From Takakia lepidozioides (taxonomy: Eukaryota; Streptophyta; Takakiopsida; Takakiales; Takakiaceae), in the NCBI GenBank assembly GCA_030704615.1, contig CM060731.1:7938001-8002000 (forward strand): 64,000 bases of DNA, written 5' to 3'. The position numbers and the translations under genes are program-made. The notes beneath the pieces are model-generated. The model saw only the letters and a program-made list of their open reading frames with translations, was not told the origin of the DNA and did not search any database. Shown here in pieces: positions 42,289 through 54,376 of the stretch (the first letter of the stretch is position 1; every line of letters begins with the position of its first letter).

Positions 42289-45200
42289 CCGAATTTCCAT
42301 TCATCCACGATTCGAAATTACCTGCAGGATGGAAATTCGGCCGCCGATATCCATATGGCACCGATCAGACTTACCTGACTGGATGGAAATTCGCGTCCCG
42401 AATCTCCATCCATCCGATGATCCACTTACCTGCTGGATGGAAATTCGGCGCCGCATCTCCATCCGGGGGGGGGGATGGTCTCTGTCGGAGAGGTGCCGCC
42501 TCTCCGACGCTTGTTGGAATATTCGGGCCGAATTTCCGTCCCGGGGGTGAATATGATGCAGGTTCCGACCTCTCCCCCCTACGCGACTTCATTGGAACGG
42601 CCCGAATGAAATTCGGCGCCGTTTTCATATCTGTGGAGGTTTTTTATGTCGGCCAGTTTTCGACTCTGACACTGCCGACAACAATTCCTTTGGGGGGGCC
42701 CGGATGGAAATTCGGCGCCGAATGGCGGTCCAGGGGATGTTCTCTGTCGCACACTGGCCGCCTCTGTGCCCCAGGCGACTTCATCCGGGCGTCCCCTGTT
42801 CGATATTCGTTGCCGAATTTCGTCCGGGGGGTTGAAATGTGAAAGCCAACTACTGCAGGCCACTCCCCCCTCCCCGACTGCATCCGAATCTCGCCCCGGA
42901 TGGAAATTCGGCGCCGTTTTTCCATCTGGGGATGTTTTTTATGCCGCCAGTTTTCGGCCTGACCCCCCGACACTACTCCTTTGGGGGACCGGATGGAAAT
43001 TCGGCGCCGGATCTTCCATCCATAAGATGTTCTCTGTCGCACACCTCTCCGGCCTCGTTCGCCCTGATAGGCGACTCATCCGGGCTTCCTCTGTTGGATG
43101 TTTGGTGCCGAATTTCCACTTCGGGGGTAGTAATGTGAACGTCAAACGGTGGCCGGCTATCCCTCAGCCGGCATCATCCGGACGGCCCCCCACTTCTTAC
43201 TGCATACGTTGGCAGTTATTGCGCAAAGACGAGGGGCGCATTCCGGAGACAGGTCATTAACCTCTGACTGTGGATTTTTAGATAGTTGGCTCCCTGATTT
43301 GGATCGGCTTCGTCGCTCGGACAAATCGGCATCGCATTCATTCCCATCGCTGCACCCCTTTACCAGGGAGCTTCCCGCACGCATCCCTGGCAGTCTTGGT
43401 GCACATCTCCCATGGCGGAAAACCGAGCGCTACAGTGTACTGCCCTCCTCACGAGCATAAGAGCTTCATTTCCGTGCAGAGGGGACACCGGCCGGGTGAT
43501 GTGAAATATCTGTGCGTTCGCGATAAACCACTGAAACCGGGGGTCGGTTTTTTTGAGTAGGGAAAGGAAGGACCAAACGCCTTGTTGTCGAGAGTATTGT
43601 TGTGTCTCCACCACGATGATTTCGGCGATGGCAGGGAATGGCGAGTTCCACCATCGGAGCAGCGTCATATACAGGGTTTTGGGGACTTCATTGCCCGCCA
43701 AATGCCCGTCTAATCCTGGCCCTTCCACGAAACAATCCGCGAATCAGAGATGTGTACCTCAAAGAGAGAAGTCCGCACAAAGTTTAATCCATAGCCGACC
43801 CATCCATGAGAGACGACCGAGAACCGGGTTGTTTCACAACCTGTCCGACTCAGACGAGGTCATGGAAGTCCGAGGGTCGTCCTGGAGATCAGGCAAGTCC
43901 TCAATGGAAGTCAGTGGAGGAGGGAGTCATATTCCCAGCCGAGCACCGCAGTTCGATCTATTCTAGAATTCTGCGAGGGCTTTCACCTGGAGGGACACTG
44001 GTCGGAGCTGGCCGGGCTGGATAACAAGCAAGTTCGGCAATTAAATCGGTACATCCTTCCCGCCGACGTCGACGGTAATGTCTTCTTTGAGTTCCCTCCT
44101 CGGCGGACTACTCGAGGGCGTCCGGAATGTTGACAGATATGGATAGAAACATGACGGTCATCCTTGGTGCGTTACCAAACCACCAGGCATGAAGATGCTT
44201 GATGGTGTGGCGGGTGCGCTACGTTTTTGTGCGGGCGCGTTGCGGTGTTTCTCCCCAACTTGCTTCCACTTTAAATCCAGAGGTCACAGGAACGAGAACC
44301 GATTGGACAGGCACAGCTCACCAACCATTTCGAGCTCAGGAGAAGGTTCCGAACTCCACATTTAAGTGTGCGCATTGCAAAGAACCACCACACTGCATGT
44401 CTGTTTGTAATGCCAAGCAGTTCTATGTGGTTGCACCGTTTCCCTGACCTCACCCGAGCTTGCATACACGTTGGTTCCCATTGTCACAAATGGCGAGGGG
44501 GAACTCGCGGGAGTCTGCCCACGAAGCAGAGCAGCTCGTTCAGGAGAGGTTAAGTTGAGACCGGGTGCCCAACCCAAACAGATACAGCTCCAAGCCGCCC
44601 ATAAATGGCAGCATTGGCCAGAATTATGTCGGAAGACCGGCTCGGATAGAGTTCCTCTCGACGAGAAGGAAATGGAGGCATTGCTCGAGTCGGTGTCCAC
44701 GTATGTTCACCTAATGTCCGAAACCACATTGTCTCTTGCAAACAGAAATTGGGCGTGGCCTCGGATAGGCACTCCATTCTGGAGGTGAAGCGACGATGTG
44801 GATATGACTACATTCATGGAAGTAGGTTTCCAGGACAAGGGACTGAGGCAGATCGTTGTTTTCGTATTCAAATGTCCCGTGTGGACCTGGCAGTGGCGTC
44901 GACTGGTCTACAGGATGACGAGTGGGAACTTGTCAAACAGTTTGGGTCATGTTCGACCATATCAAGCGAATTACAAATCACCAGTTGGTGACAATGGGTG
45001 CACATGTCTACGACACCCACTGCAGGATGCTAATTGACAATTGCTATTTGTGGATATGAAAGGAGAGGACCCACAATCGGAGATGCTTCTTTGGCAGGGA
45101 ATAAAAGAACAGATGGCCAAGCGGGATTGCCCCCTCCCAATTTCCGTGGTTTCATGGCGGACAACGCACAAGCAAATTGGGTCTTGCCATCCGAAGGGTG

Positions 45201-47797
45201 TACGGGCAAGACCCAAATGTTCCCATGGAAGGCAAGGAGAGATCTTGTGGGTTCCATTTTCTGCAGAGCCTTTCGCAGTACCAACCAACAGGCTCGTGGC
45301 GCCAGATTTCAGAGAGGAGCAACCGTTCCATGTGCCTTGCGTGGAAGCGCGCTCCCACCTTGGAAATGATGCAGAGACACAGTTTTGCATGCATACGGGC
45401 TTGGTGGACATCGTCAGGTGCTTTAAGGAATCAGACGAAGGAGCATGGTCAGTTGGCTAGCATGGTGGCCTTATCCGTTTCCTCCAGTTCGGCGACTATA
45501 TGCGGGAGGTGAGTTGCACGAATTCGCGTCCCGTGGATATTATTCTTGGCCATATTTGTAACTTGCTTGTAACCTCAACATGTGCTTGTGCAGGAAATGT
45601 GCTTCGACTCCGACACCGACATGCCCACGACAAACATGGCCGAATCAGTGCACTCTTCCTGGCGTGGCTCCTCTGCGGCGCATATGGTGGACATCCTCTT
45701 GCCACAACGGAGTACATTGTGAGGTCAATTATGCTCAATGCAGTACAACGAGTTTCTTTGAAACGGGAAACAGTGGGGCTGGGGCCGGACAGGCAGGAAA
45801 TGCTGATGCGGACTGCTCCAGATCGAAACTCCTCGAAGTGGGCGGCGGCCTTGCGAGAGGGCCTTCGTGAAACGCATTGCTGCGAAGAGGCCAACATTTG
45901 GAGGAGATGTTCATACCCGTCCAGTGAGACGAAGACTTGACGAGGCACCTGGCGGAGAAGATGATTCATGCGAGCTGACAAGAATATTCGCACGCTCCCT
46001 CGTGGTCCGGTGATGTTGTCCGAGGAGGTCTCGTCGAGCACCGGAAGTCCTGCACGTTTCAAGATCGCCATCTCCTTGAGCACAGGGCGCGTGCCCCGGC
46101 AACATAACAGCCATCTGTAGTAAAGCAATACAACATTCCCATTGTGGAGACCAGAGTGTCGGAGTCACAGTGGGAGAATTGCGAGGACATTGCCGGCATT
46201 TCGAGGGAAGTGTTGCGCGCCATCCGGGGGATACGAGAGCACGCTGTGGTGAGATGATTCGGAGGAACCCACACGGTCGTACCTGCACCTTGTTTTCAGC
46301 GGCAGTTTTTGACTCCCACATTTGCTCACGCCACCACGCAGACATTTTGGTTCTGTAGGCACGACATAATGACCTGTGTATTTGGCAAGCCCAAGTACGG
46401 GATTCAGGGAATGCCGGAGCCTCCGGGCGTCTGCATGTTGCATTGCCACCGGGTTGCAGCCTCTCTCAGAATGAGGCGGATGCTCTATCTGCAGCAGGAT
46501 TTTCGAAATGGTGCAACGCACAGACATCCCGGCCCACGCATTTTCCGGTTCCTCAGACCCAGCCAGTGCATACTGCTCGGTCCAGTAGAGACGGATTGTA
46601 CAATTCTGCACATCCCACAATGCGATTCGGAAAGAGTGAAGAGACGACACCCTCCCAACAAGTTGAATGAGACTCGGATTGCCATGCTCTTGGGATGGCT
46701 TGCACTATTCAGAGCTCCGTGGACGTACCCCCACCCGGCCTTGGGCGTGTGTATCGGATGGCAACGGCCGGCTCGGCTGTACGCGACGATGTATACACAA
46801 TTACGATTGGAGTGGAGCCGACTTGCAACTGTACGGACTTCTCGTTGATGGAAAGCAAAGAAGGGTTCGAAGTATTATCCGTGCAAGCATCTGTATTACA
46901 TTTACCTGAAGAGGTTGAGGATGAACGTGACTATTGATGACTTTATTCATGCACCGGCGTTGAGCGTGAACGAGCTGCACAAACTCCTTCTTAGGATTCC
47001 AGAAATCATTGATGGGGCAAACGGAATCCTCCATTATGGATATTTCAAATGCATTTTGCTGTATCAGACTTTTTTTTTGCAGTGTAATGAAATGCCCCCA
47101 AAACTCCTGGAATGAGGCAATATTCCATTTCAAACTGAGATCCAACAGAAGCAGTCTGGGGCCATTTCTGGGAAAAAATGGCGCCGAATTTCTCTTTTTG
47201 GGCCGAAAACCTCGCTAAAGTCCCAACATTGCACTGGTACCTGTGTTTGGGAAAATGGCGCCGAATTTCTCTTTTTGGGGGGGCCGAAAACTGGCTAAGT
47301 CCCAACATGCACTGGTACCGGTGTCTGGAAAAATGGCGCCGAATTTCTCTTTTTTGGGCCGAAAACTGGCTAAGTCCGAACATGCACTGGAAAAATGGCG
47401 CCGAATTACCTGTCATGAGGGGACCTATAGCCGCGGAATTCGGCACCATTTTTCGCCAGAGAGACCTATTGCCGCGAAATACGTCGCCGTTTTTTTCAGG
47501 TTACGGACCCTATTACCGCGAAATTCGGCGCCATATTTGCACATGTCGCTAGGAATTGGAATGAGCGGAAGACAAAATATCATGAGCACAACTGTCAAAA
47601 GTGCAATTTTCCCTTCAAGGGGCCGAATAATATATTTGTTTTTTCTGACACATTGCATTAAATTATTGTTTTTTATTGTTTTTTATTGTTTTTTATTTTC
47701 GAAATTTGTACCTCTGCTCATGAAAACCGATTGTGTTACTATTCTGCTCATGCCGCTCATGCCGCTCATGCCGCTCATGCTCATGAAATAGCAAACC
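42289..47797 (-). mobile_element. MULE copy B1, transposase half in reverse orientation
   Basis: From right to left it follows copy A from its left end: terminal repeat (ending GCAAACC at 47797), subterminal array (47170-47530), transposase, then central palindromic repeats up to the gap. The second gene is missing on the left. It differs from copies A and C by many single-base insertions and deletions. Confidence 0.88.
43412..47012 (+). pseudogene. MULE transposase, copy B1 (many frameshifts)
   Basis: Reads from ATGGCGGAAAACCG to the SWIM region (CNCTDFSLM, then YPCKHLYYIYL in another frame). All landmarks of copy A appear but in changing frames: CAGALRC-like zinc region near 44230, GSRFPGQGTEADRC at 44815, DNAQANW at 45160, TNMAESVHSSW-equivalent near 45635. 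The intron of copy A is recognisable at about 45507-45594. Most differences are one-base gains or losses about every 50-150 bp, in contrast to the clean B2 next door. They may be uncorrected sequencing errors rather than real decay. Confidence 0.8.
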
Positions 47798-47809
47798 TCT
47801 GGGTGAATG
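47798..47809. other. 12-bp spacer between reversed MULE ends
   Basis: tctgggtgaatg lies between the left-end terminal repeat of B1 and the right-end terminal repeat of B2. Both ends face each other in the same orientation (head-to-tail). Confidence 0.85.
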
Positions 47810-48032
47810 GGGGGGCTGCTATTTCATGAGCGGCATGAGCATGAGCGGAAAAAAAAAAAAACATGAGCAGACCATTGTGAGTCCACGGAAATAGGGTTAG
47901 GAGGCACGGAAATAGGGTCATGTGAAGTTGGAATGTGGCACCAGTGGACTTGAAATGCAACATTTTATGGCAAATTTTGTGGCAAGCCACGTCTATACAA
48001 GTGTGTTCTAACTGTCATAGCCGGAATGGGCA

Positions 48033-51000
48033 CTACTCTCCTACACCCTCCGAGGAACTTGCCCCACCTTCTTCCTCATCCCCCTCATCCCCCTCATCCT
48101 CCGAGCTCTGTGATGCATCAGTTCCACTATGCCTCTCAAAAATTCCGTCCTCTCCTTGGGGGACTGTCCACCTCACCTCCTGGGAATCTTCTGCGTCTTC
48201 TCCCCCACTTTCCTCAGCAGAATCCAAGACAAATCTACGAGCCTGACGGGCTCTAATAGCTGCTGCCTCCTCCCTCATCTTCATTTTCTTGAGGCTTGCC
48301 TCGTCTAAAATCTGCTGTACACGACTAGGTTCGGAACACCTCCTAATGGACACCAAAGCAAGCCGGGCAGCATAAGTAGGAAGGATGTACTCCCTTTCTG
48401 GACTAGGCATGAAATCCCCCCTGGCAAAAAAAGGCACGTTCCTCCTGCCCATGAACTCCGGTGTAGACGTCCCTCCGGCAGTACTTGGCATCCTACAGTA
48501 AGAACAAATCCACTTCAAGAATGTCAATACCAGCACAACTAGAAAGGGTTTTCAATGAAATAAGAGAGCGGAGGGAGGTGCCTCACAAAATTTGGAGGCA
48601 ACTTACAATGCCACCACTCACTCGTAAACCGGGGGCTCCTCGGCCTCGATCCCAACTTCCTCCCCCTGCTCCTTCTCGGATTTTTCCTCATCCTCCGAGG
48701 ATGCCTCTTCCTCTTTCGGCAGACGTTCAGCCGCTGCAAGTTCCGAGTTGTGGAGGGCAGTATCTGGCTCGAAGGCGAACACATGCCTGTCGGACAACGT
48801 CTGCCCACATTGAAGCACGTGAGGAACAAAGCAGGCAGTTAATAGCTTGCGGCATGCAATTGCAATCGGGCTAGGGGACAAACTGAGCACATGAAGGCTT
48901 ACCCGTGCCGCATGTGAGGTCCAGAATCCGCCCTTGGACATCCGAGCACGTCTCCATGAGGGTTTGGATGAAAGCAGGGCTCCGGGTCCGGCTGTACCGC
49001 CACGGTTTGCCTGTCTTTGTGTCCTTTGGGCATACTGGAGTGGGGCACATAGTTGTAGAGGACATCGTAGGTTACAGGGTCCACAGGGGCATCAACAAGA
49101 CGACCGTCGTTGCGGAATTTGAACGTAGACCCTCTCTTCACAAAGCAATATGCCTCAAACACCAATGTCTGCACATCCAACAAAGAAGGGATCAACTCCA
49201 GGGTCTACTTAACATACACCACAATATGAAGTGAATGCAATAGATTGATAACTTACACTTTGGCCCTCTGTTCGCAACCCCTGTGTACTGATGCAGAACC
49301 ATTTTCTGAGGAGGACCGGGGTGACACTTTTCGGTGTCCACCTTGCCACCGCATTCTCTGTGGTCTTCCCTCTCGTGGCAAGGACAACCACACATCCACC
49401 GTCATCCAGAAGCATCCCCGCCAGCCCAAACCCGGCTTTCCAGTAGTCCTCAGTAAACCTGTTCCAGGTGGGCACACCATCCAGGCCCTCCAGCAGCTCC
49501 CCATCTGGAATGTCGAGGAGAATCATGTCACAAGCTCTCTCCACCTCAACCCCCCCCCCCGAGTGCTCTTGCAATTCGTGCTCACAGCCGTGAAGAATTC
49601 CATCATGGCTTCAAAACCAGGGGTGTCTTTAGTTGACGCATTGGATGATGGTTGGAGGTTCTAGCTTTGGCCTGTGCGTAAACGTCACCGCCGAATACCG
49701 CCGTGTAGGCTCGCCCTCAAATGCCAACTTCTTGGCAGAGCCAGTCCCACTCCGAATTGACTTGGGAACCCGGACGACCGGTGACTGGGTAGGAGCAACA
49801 GCAGTCGCAGGACCTTGAACAAAGTCGTCGTCCGAGTCACTCTCTTGGGTCCCCTCCTGCGCCTCCTCCGATGCCCCGATGGTTGTCTTCTTTTTGGGTG
49901 TTACTGCACTCACCTGTTTCCTTGTCCTTTTCCTTTGGCCTTTACTCTTCTCATGCAATTTCTCCTGAATTCCTGCCTGAGCAAGCTCTGCCGCTTTCCT
50001 GGAATTCGCAAGCGCTTTTGCCTCTTTTGCACCCAACGGAGGCAGCGGAGCCCGGTTTCGTCGGAATTCAGCATCCAGCTTCAATTGAAACTCGGATGGG
50101 TCGAGCGAGCCGGGCGGAAGGTCCACATACCAAGGGCAATCACGCAAATGTTCCAGATGCCACTCCTTCACAATATCGTCAGTGTACATGGAGTCAGCCC
50201 CAGGGTTCCTCCATGCCAAGAAGAATGGTGGCTCGAAAGACAGATGATCTTTCTCCAAAAGGGAGAACTTGCAGTACCTGCATTCATGAAAAACACAATG
50301 AGGTCCCTGAAATGCATATTCGGCACCATTTTCCCAGGTTGGGGCGGATGTGAGTGGGCCTAGAAATGGAAAAATGGCGCCGAATTTCGGTTTTCGGTGA
50401 TTGCCACCCTAGGGACTTAGCCATCTTGGGAGCCCTGAACTGGAAATTCGGCGCCATTTTTCCCGGTTTGGCCCGAAGATGGCTAGGTCCCAGAACCGCA
50501 ATAGGGCCTAGAACTGGAAAAATGGCGCCGAATTTCCAGTTCAGGGCCAGCCACCCTAGGGACTTAGCCTGAAAATGGCTAAGTCCCTGAACGGCAATAG
50601 GGCCTAGAACTGGAAAATGGCGCCGAATTTCCAGTTCAGGGCCAGCCACCCTAGGGACTTGGCCCGAAAATGGCTAAGTCCCTAAACGACAATAGGGCCT
50701 AGAACTGGAAAATGGCGCCGAATTTCCAGTTCGGGGCCCGCCAGTCTAGGGACTTAGCCCGAAAATGGCTAAGTCCCTGAACGGCAATAGTGCCTAGAAC
50801 TGGAAAATGGTGCCGAATTTCTAGTTCAGGGCCAGCCAGTCTAGGGACTTAGCCATTTTCGGAGCCCTGACTGGAAATTCGGCGCCATTTTCCCTAACAC
50901 CACATGAGGCCTCTAACATCCTGAAATGCAAGGACTTGAAAGAAAGGCAGCGCGTATGTACCTGTACAGAAGGCGCATTGCTGCTTTGTCCGCGTTCGGC

Positions 51001-53392
51001 TGGTCGATGAACTCGTGGCTCCGGCGAGCATCTGCTATCTCCCGAAAGAATAGGTTGGTTTTGTAGAGCAGAAAGTACCTCGTCACATAGTCACGTATGC
51101 TCTCTGCTGCAGGAGATATCTCCATCTTGAACTGATGTGCTTGTGTGTCCAGCTGCTCTTGCGCATTCGTCGTCACCTGTGGAGATTCTCCATCATATCG
51201 CTTTCCTGAAAAAATACAATGAATCCACCCCCTACTAGAGTAGAAGCCCCAAACGAAGCGTGGGGAAGTACCTGAAACCACCATGTCATGCGGTTCATCC
51301 ACATGTCGAATGTGGGGTCAGAGAGTTTGTCCGGTTTAGGGAAGCTCCACATGTCCCTGGTACTTTGGGAACCATTCCAGATTTGGAGCCACCGTGTCTG
51401 TCCAACCACCCAGCATATTCGTAAGCGCCAAACACCACAAAAAGGAGTTGTTGCCACCACAATTTGGTTAAGAATGTATCACCTTTTCTGTTGCATCCAC
51501 ACAGGATGTGGCTAGACGATGGAGCTTCTCCAATGTCATCGTGGCTTCCGAGCGTGAGAGTAGTGCTTCCCCACCTCCACCAGAAAGTCGGCACCAAGGG
51601 CGGGATCAGCTATGGCCACGTACTTTACCATCCGCGACTTGTACTTTATGCGGGCCCTCACCTCCGCAGCTTTGACATACGATTCGAGTTCCGGGAGGGT
51701 TGGATTCTTCTCCTCTGACTCCATGTAGAACCTCCGCGCATGTGCCAAATCTTGCTGTATTTTCGTCTGTCCAGAATGCGCACATAAGATTAGAGATCCT
51801 GCTCAACACAATTTCTTCTATTGGGGGAGGAGAGACAGATTAGCTCAACAAAACTGTCAGGAGCTTTACCCGAAATATGTAGTCCACCATGGCGTCGACG
51901 CTCAGCCTATACCAGGTTCTGTCTGCCTTTGCCTCCGACTTGCGCAGGAGGTCGGCACTGAGGGAATTGGCAAACTCTTGCCCCCCCTGCTTCCCGACAT
52001 CCTTCACTCGGAAGAGCATATGGGACAAGATGGTGGCAATGAAGGCATTCTCGGTCACCCTGCAGTGCCACATTTCCATCAAACAATACTGAAATGGGAA
52101 TTTTCATCATATATGAGGATTCGCAATGTCCAAATTCAAAGTCCAAAAGCGAGAGGGGTTGTAGCTTACGAGTTGATGTCGGCCATTGCAGCTTTGAGAA
52201 GACTGCGATCTTTGGGCCCCGCAACCTTTAGCACAACACAATCCACGGCGAAATGCCAATCGAGGTCGTTGGGGTGGGCTTGGGCAATGTGCTCCATCCA
52301 TGCCAGGAGGAGATGATTGCCGTCCCACACGTAGAACATCTTACCGGACAAGTGCTGGAAAAGAGGATCACTAGCAATCGATCTCTCGAACTCCTCATTT
52401 CGCGTTTGCCAATGGGGACCCCATTTGTCCACCTCATCGGAAGTGTGGGCACGGGAAGCTCCGTGGTCGTTCTCAATGGAAACATAAAACGCGGCAGACC
52501 CCATTCGATATCCATCCCGGAAAGAGAATTTCAGCTTGTCGATATCGCCTGGGAGGGCAGGTCTCACCACCTGCAATGACACCAAGCGGCAAAGGGGAAT
52601 TCGAAGCTTGGCCGGGTACACCATGCCCCCCAGCACCCTGCCAATGTTGCTGTGGGTTGCCTCCAACATCTTGGCAGCGGCCAACTTCATATCCGCCTCA
52701 GACATGACGTCTGCTGCAGAGGGGTTTTCCGGCAGCCCACCAGGACCGCCAAATCCAGCCTGTATGCTCCGGGTTTGGGGCCTGGGGATGTCCGGGAGGA
52801 TGTCATCCTGGTCAGAAAGCTCCCTGTCGTCCTCCTCAACAGGGTCAGCCACCTGCGAAACCACCTCCAGCACTCTCCCCGTCTCTACTGCCCTCTCCCT
52901 GGCTTCACCTCGGACTTGCACAATCCGTGCTCTTTCAGGTGTTCTTTCCTCTCCTCCACTCTCCACCGTATGGGTAATTGTGGGGGCTGCTCTTGCCCGC
53001 GATGGTCTAACCGGTGTGTTACTACCTCTCTGTGGTGTCTTGGAGGGATCCACCGTCTCTGTGCGTCCCTCGCTTACATTGGCATCTGTCATTTGGGCAC
53101 CCCTGGCCTCTTCAGTGGCCTTTTCTCTTTCCTCCTGGCTAGCATTCTGTCTCGTCTGTTCTTTTGCCTTCTCTTTTGCCCTCTCACGGGCTTTCTGTTT
53201 CTTACTAGGGCTAGCAGCAAGGGAGCCCTCCAGGACGACCACCTTTGATTGAGGCGAACTGACACCCTCGCGCGCACTGCTCACTCCCCCCTCCGCAGCC
53301 CGTGACCGCTCTCTCGCCGGGGATTGCATGTGCTTAGCTTTCTTCTTTTTCTTTGCGTGGGCGGGCCCTACTGCATGTGCATGAACAACCTC
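48033..53392 (-). pseudogene. ParB-like/methyltransferase gene, copy B2 (5' truncated)
   Basis: Minus-strand exons match copy A in order. The ParB-like exon (53392-52180) is open, with DGNHLLLAWM where A has DGNHRLLAWM (R to L in the signature). The helical exons follow, then the intron with about six repeat units (50300-50900). The exon 50280-49630 is open through VSAVTPKKKTTIG and SDSDDDFVQG where copy A is shifted. A deletion of about 106 bp relative to A lies near 49640. The methyltransferase part has MILLDIPDGELLEGLDG with the leading ATG intact, DLTCGTG near 48900, an acceptor changed from AG to AC near 48815, and a last exon open to a stop at 48033. First exon and N-terminal tail are cut off by element 4. 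Confidence 0.78.
50300..50900. repeat. Intron AATTCGGCGCC array in B2 (about six units)
   Basis: Reverse-oriented units of about 95 bp with AAAATGGCGCCGAATTTC and CTAGGGACTTAGCC. Homologous to 32640-33625 but shorter. Confidence 0.88.
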
Positions 53393-53500
53393 TATCGCGC
53401 GGCTTATACTCACCCATCCCTTTGCTATCCGAGGCAGAAACTCCAAGATAGAAGAGTTGGAAATCTCTAAGTACTCAGCCCGCTCAGAACAATCAGTCAT
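52166..53500 (-). other. Chimeric reading frame: LTR start fused to ParB-like exon
   Basis: A 444-codon open frame begins at the LTR-internal ATG at 53500 (MTDCSERAEYLEIS), leaves the LTR at 53393 within ISRA, and continues in frame into the ParB-like exon of MULE B2 (EVVHAHAVGPAHA onward) to the splice donor. LTR-initiated transcripts of element 4 would read into it. Confidence 0.7.
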
Positions 53501-54337
53501 GACCTACAGCTAGTGTATCATGGGGGTGTTTCCTATTTGTTTTTCTTCTTGTCTTCATGTTAGCATATTACCTTACTGTATATACTTAAGCATCAGATTG
53601 CTTCAGTATCTACCAGGTTCCATTCACTCATCCATTCATTCCACAGCTTCACTCATGTCTCTCTACACAGTGTGATTGTATCGTATAAATATCAGATTAT
53701 GATTTATCAGATATCAGGCCGAAGCCATTGTGTCTCTAATCTGCTCTACAATATCACTACAGCTTTGCATATAACAAACATCTACTAATCATCTCTCCTC
53801 CTTCACCGTGCTCTCCATCTTTGCTCCCGTTCTTGCTCTCCGTCCGATCCCCTCTCATGCATGACCAAGAAGTGCTCCCCGTCAAGTGATCCCCCTTCAG
53901 TCCTTGCTCCTAGTTTTATCTTCCTACCCGTTGTTCTAACCGCTTCCCTCACTAACCGTCGTCCGTGAACTAACATGTTCCCTTCGCAGGTGTTGTTCCC
54001 CACAGTCGTTCCCTGTCCTGCTATCCGTTTCCTATGGTCGTGACAGCTGTGTCAAGCTGTGACTGGCTGTGTGAAACTGTGACGGGTTGTGACCGGCTGT
54101 GTCGGGCTGTGACTGGCTGTGTGGCTGTGTTGGCTGTGACGGGCTGTGTTGGCTGTGATGGGCTGTGTCGGGCTGTGCGAAGCTGTGACGGGCTGTGTTG
54201 GCTGTGACGGGCTGTGTAACCCCCTTCTAAAGTGCGCTGCTGTCACCCCTAAGGCTCTTGTTGGTCTAAGTCTGTGCAAAAATTAAGGGTACCCTACAGA
54301 TCCCGTATAAGTGTCTAAGTCCCAGACAGTCTCTAAC
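53393..54337 (-). repeat. 3' LTR of element 4 (945 bp)
   Basis: Plus strand starts TATCGCGCGGCTTATACTC and ends CTCTAACA. Minisatellite at 54040-54216. The MTDCSERAEYLEIS start is at 53500. Confidence 0.9.
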
Positions 54338-54357
54338 ATTACCCCTTCCCCTCTCAA
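54338..54357 (-). promoter_or_regulatory. Polypurine tract of element 4
   Basis: The minus strand reads TTTGAGAGGGGAAGGGGTAA before the LTR. Confidence 0.85.
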
Positions 54358-54376
54358 AAAGTCGTGTCCTCACGGT

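Larger units (their letters stand above)
47810..53392 (-). mobile_element. MULE copy B2, second-gene half in reverse orientation
   Basis: Starts at the right-end terminal repeat (G run then GCTGCTATTTCATGAGC, 47810-47831) and runs through the ParB-like/methyltransferase gene on the minus strand up to 53392. There gypsy element 4 begins with its LTR. It corresponds to copy A positions 36231 back to about 30124. Only 12 bp separate it from B1. Confidence 0.88.
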
